Source: Sulfurospirillum halorespirans DSM 13726
GTDB taxonomy: Bacteria; Campylobacterota; Campylobacteria; Campylobacterales; Sulfurospirillaceae
Length of the DNA: 64,000 nt
NCBI RefSeq assembly: GCF_001723605.1
Contig: NZ_CP017111.1
Span: 186,001 to 250,000 of the forward strand
Direction: 5' to 3'
Within the stretch, counting starts at the first letter, position 1. Each line of letters starts with the position of its first letter. Position numbers and translations under genes: made by a program. Below are positions 26,650 to 36,079 of this stretch, one piece after another. The notes under the pieces were generated by a model, which saw nothing but the letters and a program-made list of their open reading frames with translations, was not told the DNA's origin and did no database searches.

Positions 26650-27461
26650 AAAAACTATGTCTTATTCTCATCCTTTCACTCTCTTTATTTGGGGCGCAGA
26701 GTCTTCAAGAAAAGATTCGAAGTTTTGTGGGTGCTTCAAAATATGAAACACAAAAAAACCTAATTCAAGTCCTTTTTGCGCAAAATAGCACGTTTGTAAA
26801 ACCCAATGGCGAAGTGGACAGTGTTAAAGTGATTTCAACGCTTAAAAAAAATGGGTTGCTCCAACTTTTATACGATAGACCCATTCAGTTACGTTTGGCA
26901 TTTCGTACACAAAGTGATCCGCTTATTTTTCTCAAAATTGTGAATGAATCCCTTGAAGCGATGGGGTATAACTATTTTTTAACGAACAATGCACTGCGCG
27001 ATAGTGCCGGTTTTGTATGGGAGATTTACCTTCAAACAGAGCATATCGTCGATCCTGAAACCTTCGCGAATGCCCTTGAGGCTAGAGGATGCACTGTAAC
27101 GAATATCGTAAAAAATGAAGACCATTACTGGTTTTATGACATTGATTCAAGTAACGCTTATCTGGGCGCTAAAAAAGTAGAAAGTGGTGTTACAACACCC
27201 TTAGGCAAGCCTTTGAAGCCTTATTGGATTGATGTGAAAAATATGAGAGAGGTCACCATAACCGTTCACTCAGGTGATCGTTGGTTTCCCGATGTTGTCT
27301 TTTTTGATGAAAATTTGCATCTACTCAGTGATGTAAAATCGGAAGAATCGACACGAACGCTGAAGCTAAAAGTTCCAAATAATGCCACGTATTTGAAAAT
27401 TGGCGATGCTTTTATGCTTGAGAATATAAAACATGGATTATCTTTACATGTAAAAGAGTAA
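26646..27461 (+). CDS. Periplasmic protein of unknown function
   Basis: A 271-residue exported protein with signal peptide KKLCLILILSLSLFG followed by a predicted cut near GAQS. The mature part contains two alpha/beta segments and ends in a beta-rich region; PYWIDVKNMREVTITVHSGDRW and VVFFDENLHLL suggest a carbohydrate-binding-type sandwich, without firm assignment. Start is GTG at 26646, overlapping the preceding gene by four bases, so both act perhaps together at the cell envelope. The last codons encode LSLHVKE from a palindrome at 27443-27454. Confidence 0.75.
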   Translation: MKKLCLILILSLSLFGAQSLQEKIRSFVGASKYETQKNLIQVLFAQNSTFVKPNGEVDSVKVISTLKKNGLLQLLYDRPIQLRLAFRTQSDPLIFLKIVNESLEAMGYNYFLTNNALRDSAGFVWEIYLQTEHIVDPETFANALEARGCTVTNIVKNEDHYWFYDIDSSNAYLGAKKVESGVTTPLGKPLKPYWIDVKNMREVTITVHSGDRWFPDVVFFDENLHLLSDVKSEESTRTLKLKVPNNATYLKIGDAFMLENIKHGLSLHVKE

Positions 27462-27475
27462 TAGGAGAAATAAAG

Positions 27476-28687
27476 ATGTTTGATGAGATTAGATTTAATA
27501 CCATTGATAGATTACCAGGGTATGTTTTTGCCGAAATTAATGAACTAAAGCTTGCTGCACGTCATGCGGGGGATGATATTATCGACTTTTCGATGGGCAA
27601 TCCTGATGGAAGAACCCCACAGCATATTATTGACAAACTCGTAGAATCTGCTCAAAAAGATGGCACACATGGCTATTCGGTGAGCAAGGGTATTTATAAA
27701 TTACGATTGGCAATTTGCAATTGGTATGCACGCAAATACGGTGTTACACTTGATCCTAATACTGAAGCGGTTGCAACCCTAGGAAGTAAAGAGGGTTTTG
27801 TGCATTTAGCCCAAGCGATTATGAATCCAGGTGACGTGGCTGTTGTGCCTGATCCTGCGTATCCGATTCATGCGTATGCGTTTATGATTGCTGGTGGAAA
27901 TGTTCATAAATTTAGCCTTGATTATGATGAAAAATATGTCTTGGATAAAGAGCAATTTTTTACAAAACTCAAAAAAGTATTTAAAGAATCAGCTCCAAAA
28001 CCAAAATTTGTCGTTGTAAACTTTCCTCATAACCCAACGTGTGTGACCACCGATGTCTCTTTTTACGAAGAGTTGGTTGCGTATGCTAAAGAAGAGCGCT
28101 TTTACATTATCAGCGATATTGCCTATGCAGATCTCTCCTTTGATGGCTACGAGACACCTTCCATTTTCCAAGTTGAAGGTGCTAAAGATGTCGCGGTTGA
28201 ATGTTATACGCTCTCTAAAAGCTACAATATGGCAGGCTGGCGTGTCGGTTTTGTTGTGGGTAACAAAAAACTTGTGGGTGCGCTTCAAAAAATCAAATCA
28301 TGGTTTGACTATGGTATGTTTACACCGATTCAAGTCGCTTCTACGGTAGCACTCGATGGTCCACAAGAGTGTGTGGATGAAATTCGCGCTACGTATCAAA
28401 AACGTCGTGATGTTTTAGTCGAGAGCTTTAACAATGCTGGCTGGCCGATGGAAAAACCGCAATCAACGATGTTTGTCTGGGCAAAAATTCCTAAAGTGGC
28501 AGCACATTTAGGCAGCATGGAGTTTGCAAAACAGTTGCTTCAAGAGGCAAAAATTGCTGTGAGTCCTGGTATTGGTTTTGGCGAAAGTGGCGATGGTTAT
28601 GTGAGAATTGCGCTCATCGAAAATGAGAACAGAATCCGCCAAGCTGCACGTAATGTGAAGAAGTATTTGAAGAGTTTAGAAGGTTAA
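27476..28687 (+). CDS. PLP-dependent class I/II aminotransferase
   Basis: A 403-residue aminotransferase of fold type I. Motifs: DFSMGNPDGRTP near the N terminus, VVNFPHNPTCVTT with the PLP-contacting Asn/Pro, YIISDIAYADLSFDGY with the Asp, and CYTLSKSYNMAGWRVGF with the Schiff-base lysine. The pattern is closest to the alanine/LL-diaminopimelate aminotransferase group; being followed four bases later by hom suggests an amino acid biosynthetic role (aspartate family), but substrate is not determined by sequence. ATG at 27476 follows AGGAGA. Confidence 0.88.
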   Translation: MFDEIRFNTIDRLPGYVFAEINELKLAARHAGDDIIDFSMGNPDGRTPQHIIDKLVESAQKDGTHGYSVSKGIYKLRLAICNWYARKYGVTLDPNTEAVATLGSKEGFVHLAQAIMNPGDVAVVPDPAYPIHAYAFMIAGGNVHKFSLDYDEKYVLDKEQFFTKLKKVFKESAPKPKFVVVNFPHNPTCVTTDVSFYEELVAYAKEERFYIISDIAYADLSFDGYETPSIFQVEGAKDVAVECYTLSKSYNMAGWRVGFVVGNKKLVGALQKIKSWFDYGMFTPIQVASTVALDGPQECVDEIRATYQKRRDVLVESFNNAGWPMEKPQSTMFVWAKIPKVAAHLGSMEFAKQLLQEAKIAVSPGIGFGESGDGYVRIALIENENRIRQAARNVKKYLKSLEG

Positions 28688-28690
28688 AGA

Positions 28691-29962
28691 ATGATCAGAG
28701 TCGGAATTATAGGCGTAGGAACCGTTGGTAGCCACGTGGTTAAAATTTTACAAGAGAATGAAGACATTATCACAGCGCGCAGTGGCAAAAAAATTATTCC
28801 TATTATCGGTGTCGTCAAAGATACAACCAAAAAAAGGGATGTTAACCTCCCTTTGAGCAGCGATGTTAATGATGTTTTAGACAATCCTGAAGTCGACGTT
28901 GTGGTTGAACTCATGGGTGGCGTGGATGAAGCCTATAAAATTGTCACCCGAGCGCTTAAAAATAAAAAAGCTGTTGTCACCGCCAATAAAGCACTTTTGG
29001 CGTATCACCGCTATGAATTACGCGATCTTGCTGGTGATACACCCATTGGCTATGAAGCTAGCGTTGCGGGTGGAATCCCGATTATTAAAGCACTGCGCGA
29101 GGGTTTAAGTGCCAACCATATTGAAGCGATTAAAGGCATCATGAATGGTACATGTAATTTCATTTTGACCAAAATGATGAATGAAAAAGCGGAATTTGCA
29201 GATGTTTTAAGAGAAGCGCAAGCGCTAGGATATGCAGAAGCTGATCCAACGTTTGATGTCGGTGGATTTGATGCCGCGCATAAACTGCTGATTTTAGCGA
29301 GCATTGCGTATGGCATTGATGTCAAGCCTGAAGAGATTTTGATCGAAGGCATTGAGCATATCAACAGCGAAGACATCTACTTTGCCAAAGAGTTTGGGTA
29401 CAACATCAAACTGCTAACGATTGCGAAGAAAAGTGGCGATCAAGTTGAGCTTCGTGTGCATCCTGCCCTTGTGCCGATCACGCAGATGATCGCCAAAGTA
29501 GATGGCGTGATGAACGGCATTAGCGTTATTGGTGATCGTGTCGGCGAGACGATGTATTACGGACCAGGAGCTGGTGGAAGCGCTACGGCGAGTGCGGTTG
29601 TTTCCGACCTCATTGACATCGCGCGTCATACGCAAAATTCACCGATGCTTGGATTTATCAAACCGCTTGAGAAAAGTGGTTTGACGCTGATGAATAGGGA
29701 TGATATTTGCACACAATATTACATTCGTGTTACGGTCGAAGATAAAATTGGCGTTCTCTCTAAAATCTCTGAAATTTTGGGAAAACACTCTATTTCTATC
29801 AGCAGTTTTTTACAAAAACAAGATGTGAAAAAAGAGGAGCGTGCGGTATTGCTCTTTTCAACCCATACATGTAAAGAGAGCAATATTCAAAAAGCACTCC
29901 AAGAGCTCAGTCAGTTGGAATTTGTTGAGCTTAAACCTGCAATGATCCGTATCGAGGCGTAA
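28691..29962 (+). CDS. hom: Homoserine dehydrogenase
   Basis: A 423-residue enzyme that reduces aspartate semialdehyde to homoserine on the way to threonine and methionine. GVGTVGSHVVKIL is the NAD(P) Rossmann motif, VVELMGG and TANKAL follow, and MNGTCNFILTKMM plus AQALGYAEADPTFDVGG form the catalytic part. A C-terminal ACT domain (about residues 345-423, RVTVEDKIGVLSKISEIL) allows feedback control, usually by threonine. Partial palindromes at 29149 and 29866 fall in it; the one in the ACT domain encodes TCKESN. Confidence 0.96.
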   Translation: MIRVGIIGVGTVGSHVVKILQENEDIITARSGKKIIPIIGVVKDTTKKRDVNLPLSSDVNDVLDNPEVDVVVELMGGVDEAYKIVTRALKNKKAVVTANKALLAYHRYELRDLAGDTPIGYEASVAGGIPIIKALREGLSANHIEAIKGIMNGTCNFILTKMMNEKAEFADVLREAQALGYAEADPTFDVGGFDAAHKLLILASIAYGIDVKPEEILIEGIEHINSEDIYFAKEFGYNIKLLTIAKKSGDQVELRVHPALVPITQMIAKVDGVMNGISVIGDRVGETMYYGPGAGGSATASAVVSDLIDIARHTQNSPMLGFIKPLEKSGLTLMNRDDICTQYYIRVTVEDKIGVLSKISEILGKHSISISSFLQKQDVKKEERAVLLFSTHTCKESNIQKALQELSQLEFVELKPAMIRIEA

Positions 29963-29963
29963 A

Positions 29964-30290
29964 ATGAGTTTAAAGGTAGGAAAAGAGGCTGAAGAGAAGG
30001 CCTCTGCCTACCTTAAAAAAGAGGGACATACGATCCTTGTACAAAATTTTCACTCGAAATTTGGCGAAATCGATATTATTACATGTAAAGAGAATACCCT
30101 TCATTTCTGCGAAGTTAAATTTTCACACAAATACGATCCTATCACGCGTATTACCCCTTCTAAAATGGCAAAAATCATCAAAACAATTCAGTATTATTTG
30201 CTAACGCACCCCAATTCGTATGATTATCAAATTGATGCTATTTTAGTAACGCCAGAAACTATTGAAATAATAAAAAATATTAGTTACTAA
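29964..30290 (+). CDS. YraN/UPF0102-family nuclease-like protein
   Basis: A 108-residue protein with the start KVGKEAEEKASAYLKKEGHTIL and the core KFGEIDIITCKENTLHFCEVKFSH, which keeps the E-x-D...E-V-K pattern of restriction-endonuclease-like folds seen in the YraN family. It begins one base after the hom stop and ends the operon-like run; trxA has its own promoter. Function in the cell is not established. Palindrome at 30079 supplies TCK inside the otherwise conserved strand. Confidence 0.85.
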   Translation: MSLKVGKEAEEKASAYLKKEGHTILVQNFHSKFGEIDIITCKENTLHFCEVKFSHKYDPITRITPSKMAKIIKTIQYYLLTHPNSYDYQIDAILVTPETIEIIKNISY

Positions 30291-30334
30291 AAAAATAACT
30301 TTATCCACTATGGTAATTTTAAAGTTAGAGTGAG

Positions 30335-30340
30335 TATAAT
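30335..30340 (+). promoter_or_regulatory. -10 box of the trxA promoter
   Basis: Perfect TATAAT preceded by GTGAG, 36 bases before the trxA ATG, in the 86-base gap after yraN. AGGGG at 30365-30369 is the ribosome site. Confidence 0.65.
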
Positions 30341-30376
30341 TGACCATCTATAAAATAACGTTTTAGGGGAAAAAAA

Positions 30377-30694
30377 ATGGGAAAATATTTAGAGTTGAAT
30401 GCATCAAATTTTGATAGTACCGTAGCAGAAGGCGTAGCCCTAGTAGACTTTTGGGCACCTTGGTGTGGACCTTGTCGTATGATCGCTCCCGTTATTGATG
30501 AATTAGCAGGTGATTTTGAAGGTAAAGCAAAAATTTGTAAAGTCAATACGGATGAAGAGCAAGATGTTGCGATTAAATATGGTATTAGATCTATTCCTAC
30601 GATCCTTTTCTTTAAAAATGGTGAGTTAGTAGACCAAATGATTGGTGCATCATCGAAACAAGTTTTAGCGGACAAAGTTAATTCACTTCTTTAA
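30377..30694 (+). CDS. trxA: Thioredoxin
   Basis: A 105-residue thioredoxin with the redox motif WAPWCGPCR, the buried aspartate (VALVDFWAP) and the cis-proline SIPTILFF. It reduces disulfides in cytoplasmic proteins such as ribonucleotide reductase and peroxiredoxins (compare bcp at 40461). It has its own promoter and is followed by trxB, the reductase, after a 128-base gap with a hairpin. Confidence 0.97.
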   Translation: MGKYLELNASNFDSTVAEGVALVDFWAPWCGPCRMIAPVIDELAGDFEGKAKICKVNTDEEQDVAIKYGIRSIPTILFFKNGELVDQMIGASSKQVLADKVNSLL

Positions 30695-30705
30695 TTAAAA
30701 TTTTG

Positions 30706-30729
30706 CACGGAAGCCGTTAGACTTCCGTG
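30706..30729 (+). terminator. Hairpin after trxA, possible terminator
   Basis: CACGGAAG and CTTCCGTG form an 8-bp stem with an eight-base loop, 12 bases after the trxA stop. Only a weak T-run follows (CTCTTTT, 14 bases on), so termination may be partial and part of the transcripts may continue into trxB. Confidence 0.5.
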
Positions 30730-30822
30730 ACTACGTTACCTCTTTTGAACCATAAACATGATTTGTACGAGTATATATACAACGTGTCATTCGGTCACTC
30801 TAAAAAAAGATAAGGAAAAATT

Positions 30823-31755
30823 ATGTTAGATCTAGCAATTATTGGCGGTGGCCCAGCAGGTCTAAGTGCTGGATTGTACGCAACACGCGGTGGTTTGAAA
30901 AATGTAGTGATGTTTGAAAAAGGACTTCCTGGCGGACAAATCACCAGCAGTAGTGAAATCGAAAATTATCCAGGCAGTGCAGAAATACTCAGTGGTTTAG
31001 ACTTTATGGCGCCTTGGTCAGAACAGTGTATGCGCTTTGGTCTTAAACATGCGATGGAAGAGGTCTCCCGCATTTCAAAAAATGCAGATGGCACGTTTAT
31101 AATAGCCCTATCAGGCGGTAAAAGTGAACAGGCTAAAAGCGTCATCATTTGCACAGGAAGCACGCCTAAAAAAGCCAATTTTGAAGGTGAAGCCGAATTT
31201 TTTGGAAAAGGGGTAAGCACCTGCGCGACATGCGATGGCTTTTTTTACAAGAACAAAGAAGTTGTAGCCCTAGGTGGCGGTGACACTGCCCTTGAAGAGG
31301 CGCTTTATCTCTCCCATATCTGCTCAAAAGTCTATCTTATTCATAGACGTGATACGTTTAGAGCCAGTCCAAGTACCATCGAAAAAGTTAAAAATAATCC
31401 AAAAATTGAACTTGTTTTAAATGTGACGGTTAAAAAAGCGTATGGCGATAAAACGGGATTGAATGGCATTATTGTCGTTGATGCTGAAGGAAAAGAGCGT
31501 GATATTGCTGTTCCTGGTGTCTTTGTCTTTGTTGGAATGAATGTCAACAATGCTATTTTAAAGCAAGAAGACGGTAGTTTTTTATGCGATATGGATGAAA
31601 ATGGCAATGTGGTTGTTGATCTGAACATGCACACCTCGGTAAAAGGACTTTTTGCGGCAGGCGATTTAAGAATTAAAGCTTCAAAACAAGTTGTATGTGC
31701 GGCAGGTGATGGCGCAACGGCAGGTATTCAAGCTTTAGAATATGTGAACCATTAA
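30823..31755 (+). CDS. trxB: Thioredoxin reductase
   Basis: A 310-residue FAD enzyme that reduces thioredoxin with [22 protein letters not shown] binds FAD, CATCDG is the active-site disulfide, [14 protein letters not shown] binds NADPH with HRR in the next strand, and GLFAAGDLR is the second FAD motif. Normal length. AAGGA precedes the ATG. It lies 15 bases before dapB and likely heads a trxB-dapB-purF unit. Confidence 0.96.
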   Translation: MLDLAIIGGGPAGLSAGLYATRGGLKNVVMFEKGLPGGQITSSSEIENYPGSAEILSGLDFMAPWSEQCMRFGLKHAMEEVSRISKNADGTFIIALSGGKSEQAKSVIICTGSTPKKANFEGEAEFFGKGVSTCATCDGFFYKNKEVVALGGGDTALEEALYLSHICSKVYLIHRRDTFRASPSTIEKVKNNPKIELVLNVTVKKAYGDKTGLNGIIVVDAEGKERDIAVPGVFVFVGMNVNNAILKQEDGSFLCDMDENGNVVVDLNMHTSVKGLFAAGDLRIKASKQVVCAAGDGATAGIQALEYVNH

Positions 31756-31770
31756 GAAGGAAACGCGCGA

Positions 31771-32538
31771 ATGATAGATGTTGGAATCCATGGCTCAACC
31801 GGTAGAGTAGGCAGATTGTTGATTGAAAACCTCATAAAAGATAAAGAGGCAAGACCACACGTTTTGCATGCACTGGAAGATTTTAACTTTACGCCTCCCA
31901 AAGAGGCAATCGTAACGGATGATGTTGTAGAACTTTTACAAAAAAGTGCTGTTGTCATTGACTTTACCATTGCTATGGGGTGTGAAACACTGCTTGAAAA
32001 TGCACTGAAGCATCCTACTCCTCTTGTTATTGGCACCACAGGGCTTAACGAACATCAACAAAATCTCTTAAAAGAAGCGGCGAACAATATGCCTATTCTT
32101 TACTCTACTAATATGTCTTTGGGTGTAGCGGTTTTGAACCGTTTGGTTGAGCTTGCTTCTAAAAGCCTGAGTGATTTTGACATTGAGATCGTGGAGCAAC
32201 ACCACCGTTTTAAAAAAGATGCACCTAGTGGTACGGCATTAACCCTTGGAGAGCACGCTGCTCGTGGACGAGGTCTTAATTTAGATGATGTACGTGTCAG
32301 TGGTCGTAATGGTCTTATTGGTGAACGTAGTAAAGATGAGATTGCTATAATGGCACTTCGTGGTGGTGACATTGTTGGGCGCCATACAGTAGGATTTTAC
32401 AATGATGGTGAATTTATTGAGATGAACCATACGGCAACCAGTCGTGATACCTTTGCCAAAGGCGCTATCAAAGCCGCAAAGTGGATCATCAATCAACCAA
32501 ATGGTCTTTATACAATTAGTGACTGTTTAGGTCTTTAA
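31771..32538 (+). CDS. dapB: 4-hydroxy-tetrahydrodipicolinate reductase
   Basis: A 255-residue enzyme of lysine and diaminopimelate synthesis. GIHGSTGRVGRLLIE is the nucleotide-binding N terminus; VIGTTGLNEHQ, STNMSLGVAVLNRL and the catalytic EQHHRFKKDAPSGTAL follow. It uses NAD(P)H to make tetrahydrodipicolinate, needed for peptidoglycan. It is followed by purF, the same pair as in Campylobacter. Confidence 0.95.
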   Translation: MIDVGIHGSTGRVGRLLIENLIKDKEARPHVLHALEDFNFTPPKEAIVTDDVVELLQKSAVVIDFTIAMGCETLLENALKHPTPLVIGTTGLNEHQQNLLKEAANNMPILYSTNMSLGVAVLNRLVELASKSLSDFDIEIVEQHHRFKKDAPSGTALTLGEHAARGRGLNLDDVRVSGRNGLIGERSKDEIAIMALRGGDIVGRHTVGFYNDGEFIEMNHTATSRDTFAKGAIKAAKWIINQPNGLYTISDCLGL

Positions 32539-32557
32539 AAAAAGGTGATATGAACTT

Positions 32558-33895
32558 ATGTGTGCAATTGTTGGTGTATTTGATGTAAAACATGCTTCTA
32601 AGATAGCCTATTATGCTCTGTTCGCGATGCAACATCGTGGGCAAGAAGCAACAGGTATCAGTGCCAGTGATGGCAAGAAAATCCGAACGATTAAAGACAA
32701 TGGTTTAGTCACCGAAGTTTTTAACGAAGAAAAACTCTCGTTCTTACATGGCGACATGGCGATCGGCCATAACCGTTATTCAACAGCAGGAAGTGACTCT
32801 GTCCGAGACGCACAACCCGTTGCGGCTAGTTATAAACTGGGCGATATTTCTATTGTTCATAATGGAAATTTGATCAATAAACATGAAGTGCGAAGTAAAT
32901 TGGTAGAGCAAGGTGCTATTTTCCAATCTTCTATGGATACGGAAAATATCATTCATCTTATCGCTCGTTCCCAACAAGGCAAACTCAAAGATCGCATTAT
33001 TGAAGCGTTACATGTAATCAAGGGAGCGTATTGTCTTTTGATTCAAAGTAGATCCAAAATGTTTGCTATCCGTGATCGTTACGGAGTTCGTCCATTATCG
33101 ATTGGTAAAATGAAAGAGGGCGGCTACATTGTCGCAAGTGAGACCTGCGCACTTGATCTCGTGGATGCTGAGTTTGTAAGAGATGTCAGACCTGGTGAGA
33201 TGGTTATTTTTCAACACGGTAAAGAAGAGTTTGAGAGCATTCAACTTTTTGAGCCCGATCCACATATTTGCGCCTTTGAATTTATCTATTTCGCTCGTCC
33301 TGATAGCGTCATTGAAGGTAAAAATGTCTATGCCGCACGCAAAAAAATGGGTATGAAGCTCGCAGAACTTGCTCCTGTTGAAGCAGACTTTGTGATTCCC
33401 GTTCCCGATAGTGGTGTCAGTGCGGCACTAGGATACGCACAAGCCAGTGGCATTCCTTTTGAAATGGCGATTGTTCGAAATCATTACGTTGGAAGAACGT
33501 TTATCGAGCCTACACAAGCGGTACGTGACCTCAAAGTGAAACTCAAACTCTCTCCGATTCATAAAATTTTAGAGGGTAAAAAAATTGTCGTGATTGATGA
33601 TAGTATCGTAAGAGGTACCACGTCACGTCAGATTGTAAAATTACTCAAACGTGCGGGTGCTGCTGAAGTGCACATGCGCATCGCGGCTCCGACGATTGAG
33701 CATCCGTGTTTGTATGGCATTGATACACCAAGCTATAAAGAGCTTATTAGTGCCAATAAAACCGTTGAAGAAGTCAGAGAGTATATTGAAGCGGATTCAT
33801 TGGCTTTTTTAAGTATTGAAGCGCTTAAAGAGAGTATTGGCAACGATATGAATTATTCACTGGTTAGCTTTGATGGAAACTATTTTATTAAATAA
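32558..33895 (+). CDS. purF: Amidophosphoribosyltransferase
   Basis: A 445-residue enzyme for the first committed step of purine synthesis. Residue 2 is the catalytic cysteine (MCAIVGVFD), so there is no propeptide to remove. AMQHRGQEATGI and GHNRYSTAG belong to the glutaminase domain; VIDDSIVRGTTSRQ is the PRPP-binding motif. No cysteine pattern for the 4Fe-4S cluster of the Bacillus type is obvious. Its stop and the next start overlap (TAATG). The palindrome at 33008 encodes LHV. Confidence 0.95.
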   Translation: MCAIVGVFDVKHASKIAYYALFAMQHRGQEATGISASDGKKIRTIKDNGLVTEVFNEEKLSFLHGDMAIGHNRYSTAGSDSVRDAQPVAASYKLGDISIVHNGNLINKHEVRSKLVEQGAIFQSSMDTENIIHLIARSQQGKLKDRIIEALHVIKGAYCLLIQSRSKMFAIRDRYGVRPLSIGKMKEGGYIVASETCALDLVDAEFVRDVRPGEMVIFQHGKEEFESIQLFEPDPHICAFEFIYFARPDSVIEGKNVYAARKKMGMKLAELAPVEADFVIPVPDSGVSAALGYAQASGIPFEMAIVRNHYVGRTFIEPTQAVRDLKVKLKLSPIHKILEGKKIVVIDDSIVRGTTSRQIVKLLKRAGAAEVHMRIAAPTIEHPCLYGIDTPSYKELISANKTVEEVREYIEADSLAFLSIEALKESIGNDMNYSLVSFDGNYFIK

Positions 33896-34848
33896 TGCGC
33901 GAGATTTTAACCGCTGGGCGGTACTTTAAGAGAAAATTTGGGGAAAAAGTCTATAAAATCCCCATCTCTATCTCTGGATTTACCTGTCCGAACATTGATG
34001 GTACGGTTGCGCGAGGTGGCTGTGTTTTTTGTGAAAATGAATCATTTAGCCCCAATTTAGAGCACAATCAACCCAAGCGATTTTTTCTGAGCCCAACTTC
34101 AGAAAATCCCTACTTAGAGTTCCAACTGGTTCAGTTGGAAGCACAGTATAAGAAGACCAAAAAAGTACTGGCTAAAAAATTTGGCGCTCAAAAATTTATC
34201 ATCTATTTTCAATCCTTTACCAACACCTATGCCCCTCTTGCAACACTTCAAGCCCTCTATACAAAAGCGCTTAGTTTTGAAGGGGTTGTGGGGCTTAGCA
34301 TTGGAACACGTACCGATAGCATTAACGAAGAAGTGCTTACCTACTTAGCAGAGCTTTCAAAATCGCATGAAATTTGGGTAGAGTATGGTGTTCAATCTTC
34401 TTCGGACGAAACACTCAAAAGAATTAATCGTGGGCATGATAGTGGTAATATTGAGAAATACATTGCTTTAACGCATCAGTATGGACTTAAAATGTGTGCG
34501 CATGTTATCTTCGGACTCCCTGGAGAAACACCTGAAATGGCGTTGGAAAGTGTGAAGTTTGCCCTTAGACTTGGCGTTCACTCGTTCAAATTTCATCCCT
34601 TGTATGTTGTTAAACGAACAGCCTTGGCGAATGATTTTAAAAAAGGGGAGTTTTTACCTATCTCGGAGGAGTGCTACATTCAAACGTTGATTGAAGCGAT
34701 CAAGCTTTTGCCAGAAGAGGTGATGTTACAACGTGTAAGTGCAGGTATTGAAGATGAAACATTGCTCTCTCCTGACTGGTGTTATACCAAACATCAGCAG
34801 ATGTTTAATATTCGCCAAGCCTTAAAAAAAGAAGGGTTTATGTATTAG
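33895..34848 (+). CDS. Radical SAM protein of the TIGR01212/YhcC type
   Basis: A 317-residue radical SAM protein. Cluster cysteines lie in FTCPNIDGTVARGGCVFC, the pattern of the YhcC/TIGR01212 family, and the barrel has YFQSFTNTYAPL, SIGTRTDS, WVEYGVQSSSDETLKRINRGHD and HVIFGLPGETPE. The cellular substrate of this family is not established to my knowledge; relatives of Elp3 form suggest RNA modification. It overlaps purF by one base and ends where repeat copy 2 begins. Confidence 0.88.
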   Translation: MREILTAGRYFKRKFGEKVYKIPISISGFTCPNIDGTVARGGCVFCENESFSPNLEHNQPKRFFLSPTSENPYLEFQLVQLEAQYKKTKKVLAKKFGAQKFIIYFQSFTNTYAPLATLQALYTKALSFEGVVGLSIGTRTDSINEEVLTYLAELSKSHEIWVEYGVQSSSDETLKRINRGHDSGNIEKYIALTHQYGLKMCAHVIFGLPGETPEMALESVKFALRLGVHSFKFHPLYVVKRTALANDFKKGEFLPISEECYIQTLIEAIKLLPEEVMLQRVSAGIEDETLLSPDWCYTKHQQMFNIRQALKKEGFMY

Positions 34849-34984
34849 ACTTCTTGCAAAATACATTTTGCAAGAAGAAAAAGCACCAAAGGTGCGTGGG
34901 CATTGCGTCTTGCAAAACCCAGTGTTAGCGTAGTCTTTAGAGCTTTGCTTTAAAGACGTGTAAAGAGTTCTGCAAGAACTCTAA
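34849..34984 (-). repeat. Dispersed multi-hairpin intergenic element, copy 2
   Basis: Fills the gap between the convergent radical SAM gene and the membrane protein gene at 34990. On the minus strand: hairpin GAGTTCT-TGC-AGAACTC; stem GTCTTTA/TAAAGAC around AAGC AAA GCT; core ACGCTAACACTGGG; stem GGGTTTTGC/GCAATGCCC; hairpin GCACC-TTT-GGTGC; and a perfect 13-bp terminal hairpin CTTCTTGCAAAAT/ATTTTGCAAGAAG. It is the most complete of the three copies. Two strong hairpins at its ends could also act as terminators for both genes. Confidence 0.88.
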
Positions 34985-34989
34985 TAGCG

Positions 34990-35532
34990 CTAGTGGCAGA
35001 AAAGCTCGTAGCGCGTATAAGGTTTTGTATAAGAGGGTGGATAGCGCATAAAGACGGTGAAGTTGCGCATCTCGCCTTTATATAAATTCTCAGCAATCAC
35101 AAACTCTTTCGTTGTCTCAACGCTATGGCTCTCTTCTCCCCACTTAAACAGGTTATCAAACGCAGATTTTGGAACAAAGCTTATGCCTTCTGTGCCAGCT
35201 CGCTCAAACGATTCATTGGAAATTTTGACTTCCAAAACACATGTTCCAATTTTAAAATTACCAATATTGCGAATCTGTCCTGAGATAGAAAACGATTCAT
35301 TGATTAGGACTTTTTTCTGTACTATATTTTCAAGTCGTGCAATTTTAGTGTATTTATCAAGCCCATAAATAGCAAAGGCTGCAAAAACAGTTGCAATAAA
35401 AAATGCAGTGAAAATAGGCGCATAGAGGGAAGATTTACCATCATGGCTACGAATGGTCAGTACGATGGCCAAGGCTAGGAGTAAGAAAATAACAATCATA
35501 GCGAACCAATGGAGTAGGGTAAAATAAGTCAT
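34990..35532 (-). CDS. Two-helix membrane protein with extracytoplasmic domain, DUF2393-like
   Basis: A 180-residue protein with two N-terminal membrane helices (about 8-26 and 38-58) and a C-terminal domain of roughly 110 residues, probably periplasmic, with the strands ISGQIRNIGNFKIGTCVLEVKI. It is a paralogue of the next gene upstream: both share two helices, a [15 protein letters not shown] strand, then G-x-F-x3-CxLxV/H and a C-terminal Y...C end. The family appears restricted to campylobacterota; the DUF2393 label is from memory. Function unknown. Confidence 0.75.
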   Translation of the reverse strand: MTYFTLLHWFAMIVIFLLLALAIVLTIRSHDGKSSLYAPIFTAFFIATVFAAFAIYGLDKYTKIARLENIVQKKVLINESFSISGQIRNIGNFKIGTCVLEVKISNESFERAGTEGISFVPKSAFDNLFKWGEESHSVETTKEFVIAENLYKGEMRNFTVFMRYPPSYTKPYTRYELFCH

Positions 35533-35542
35533 CTGTACTCCT

Positions 35543-36079
35543 TTAGTAGCATTCTGCGCTAAGTGATGCGTTCACATCACTACTGTAGACAAAATCATCG
35601 AAGACACTTTGGAATTCCATGACACCCTCTTTGAGCAGCGTTTGTTTTACTAGTATCGACTGATTCGCGATCGGTTTTAATCTGTTAATGAACGCTTTAA
35701 TCCCTTGTGCATCGGTCTGTTTGAAAACAGAGGTATGCACTAAACAGAGTGAAAAATCTTTTGTTGAATGGTTAGTAATGGATCCCTCAACAATCAAAGA
35801 GTCAGAAAAGGTCAATTTTTTCACCAGACTGATTTCCGTTGTGGTCGCTCGTGTGATTTCACTTAGTTTTAGTTTGATAAAAAAAGGTGAAACCACAAGA
35901 AGAATCAGTGCAATAATAATCATAAAAAGTGAGGTAACAGAGGATTTTTTGGCAATTAAACTTGCCAAGATAATCAATGCTAAAAAGGTAAAAAGCAGCC
36001 ATCCAAATGCCAAATAATCATAAAGACCAAAGTGTTTAACATAGGTCAATAGTGATAATTTAAGGGCATCAATGTTCAT
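35543..36079 (-). CDS. Paralogous two-helix membrane protein, DUF2393-like
   Basis: A 178-residue protein of the same design as its neighbour at 34990: two hydrophobic helices (about 20-40 and 48-70), then [24 protein letters not shown] matching the neighbour's FSISGQIRNIGNFKIGTC, and a shared C-terminal cysteine (SAECY versus ELFCH). Tandem paralogues suggest a two-component envelope complex. Its start lies 11 bases inside the end of hisIE, so it is made from the same message. Function unknown. Confidence 0.75.
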   Translation of the reverse strand: MNIDALKLSLLTYVKHFGLYDYLAFGWLLFTFLALIILASLIAKKSSVTSLFMIIIALILLVVSPFFIKLKLSEITRATTTEISLVKKLTFSDSLIVEGSITNHSTKDFSLCLVHTSVFKQTDAQGIKAFINRLKPIANQSILVKQTLLKEGVMEFQSVFDDFVYSSDVNASLSAECY

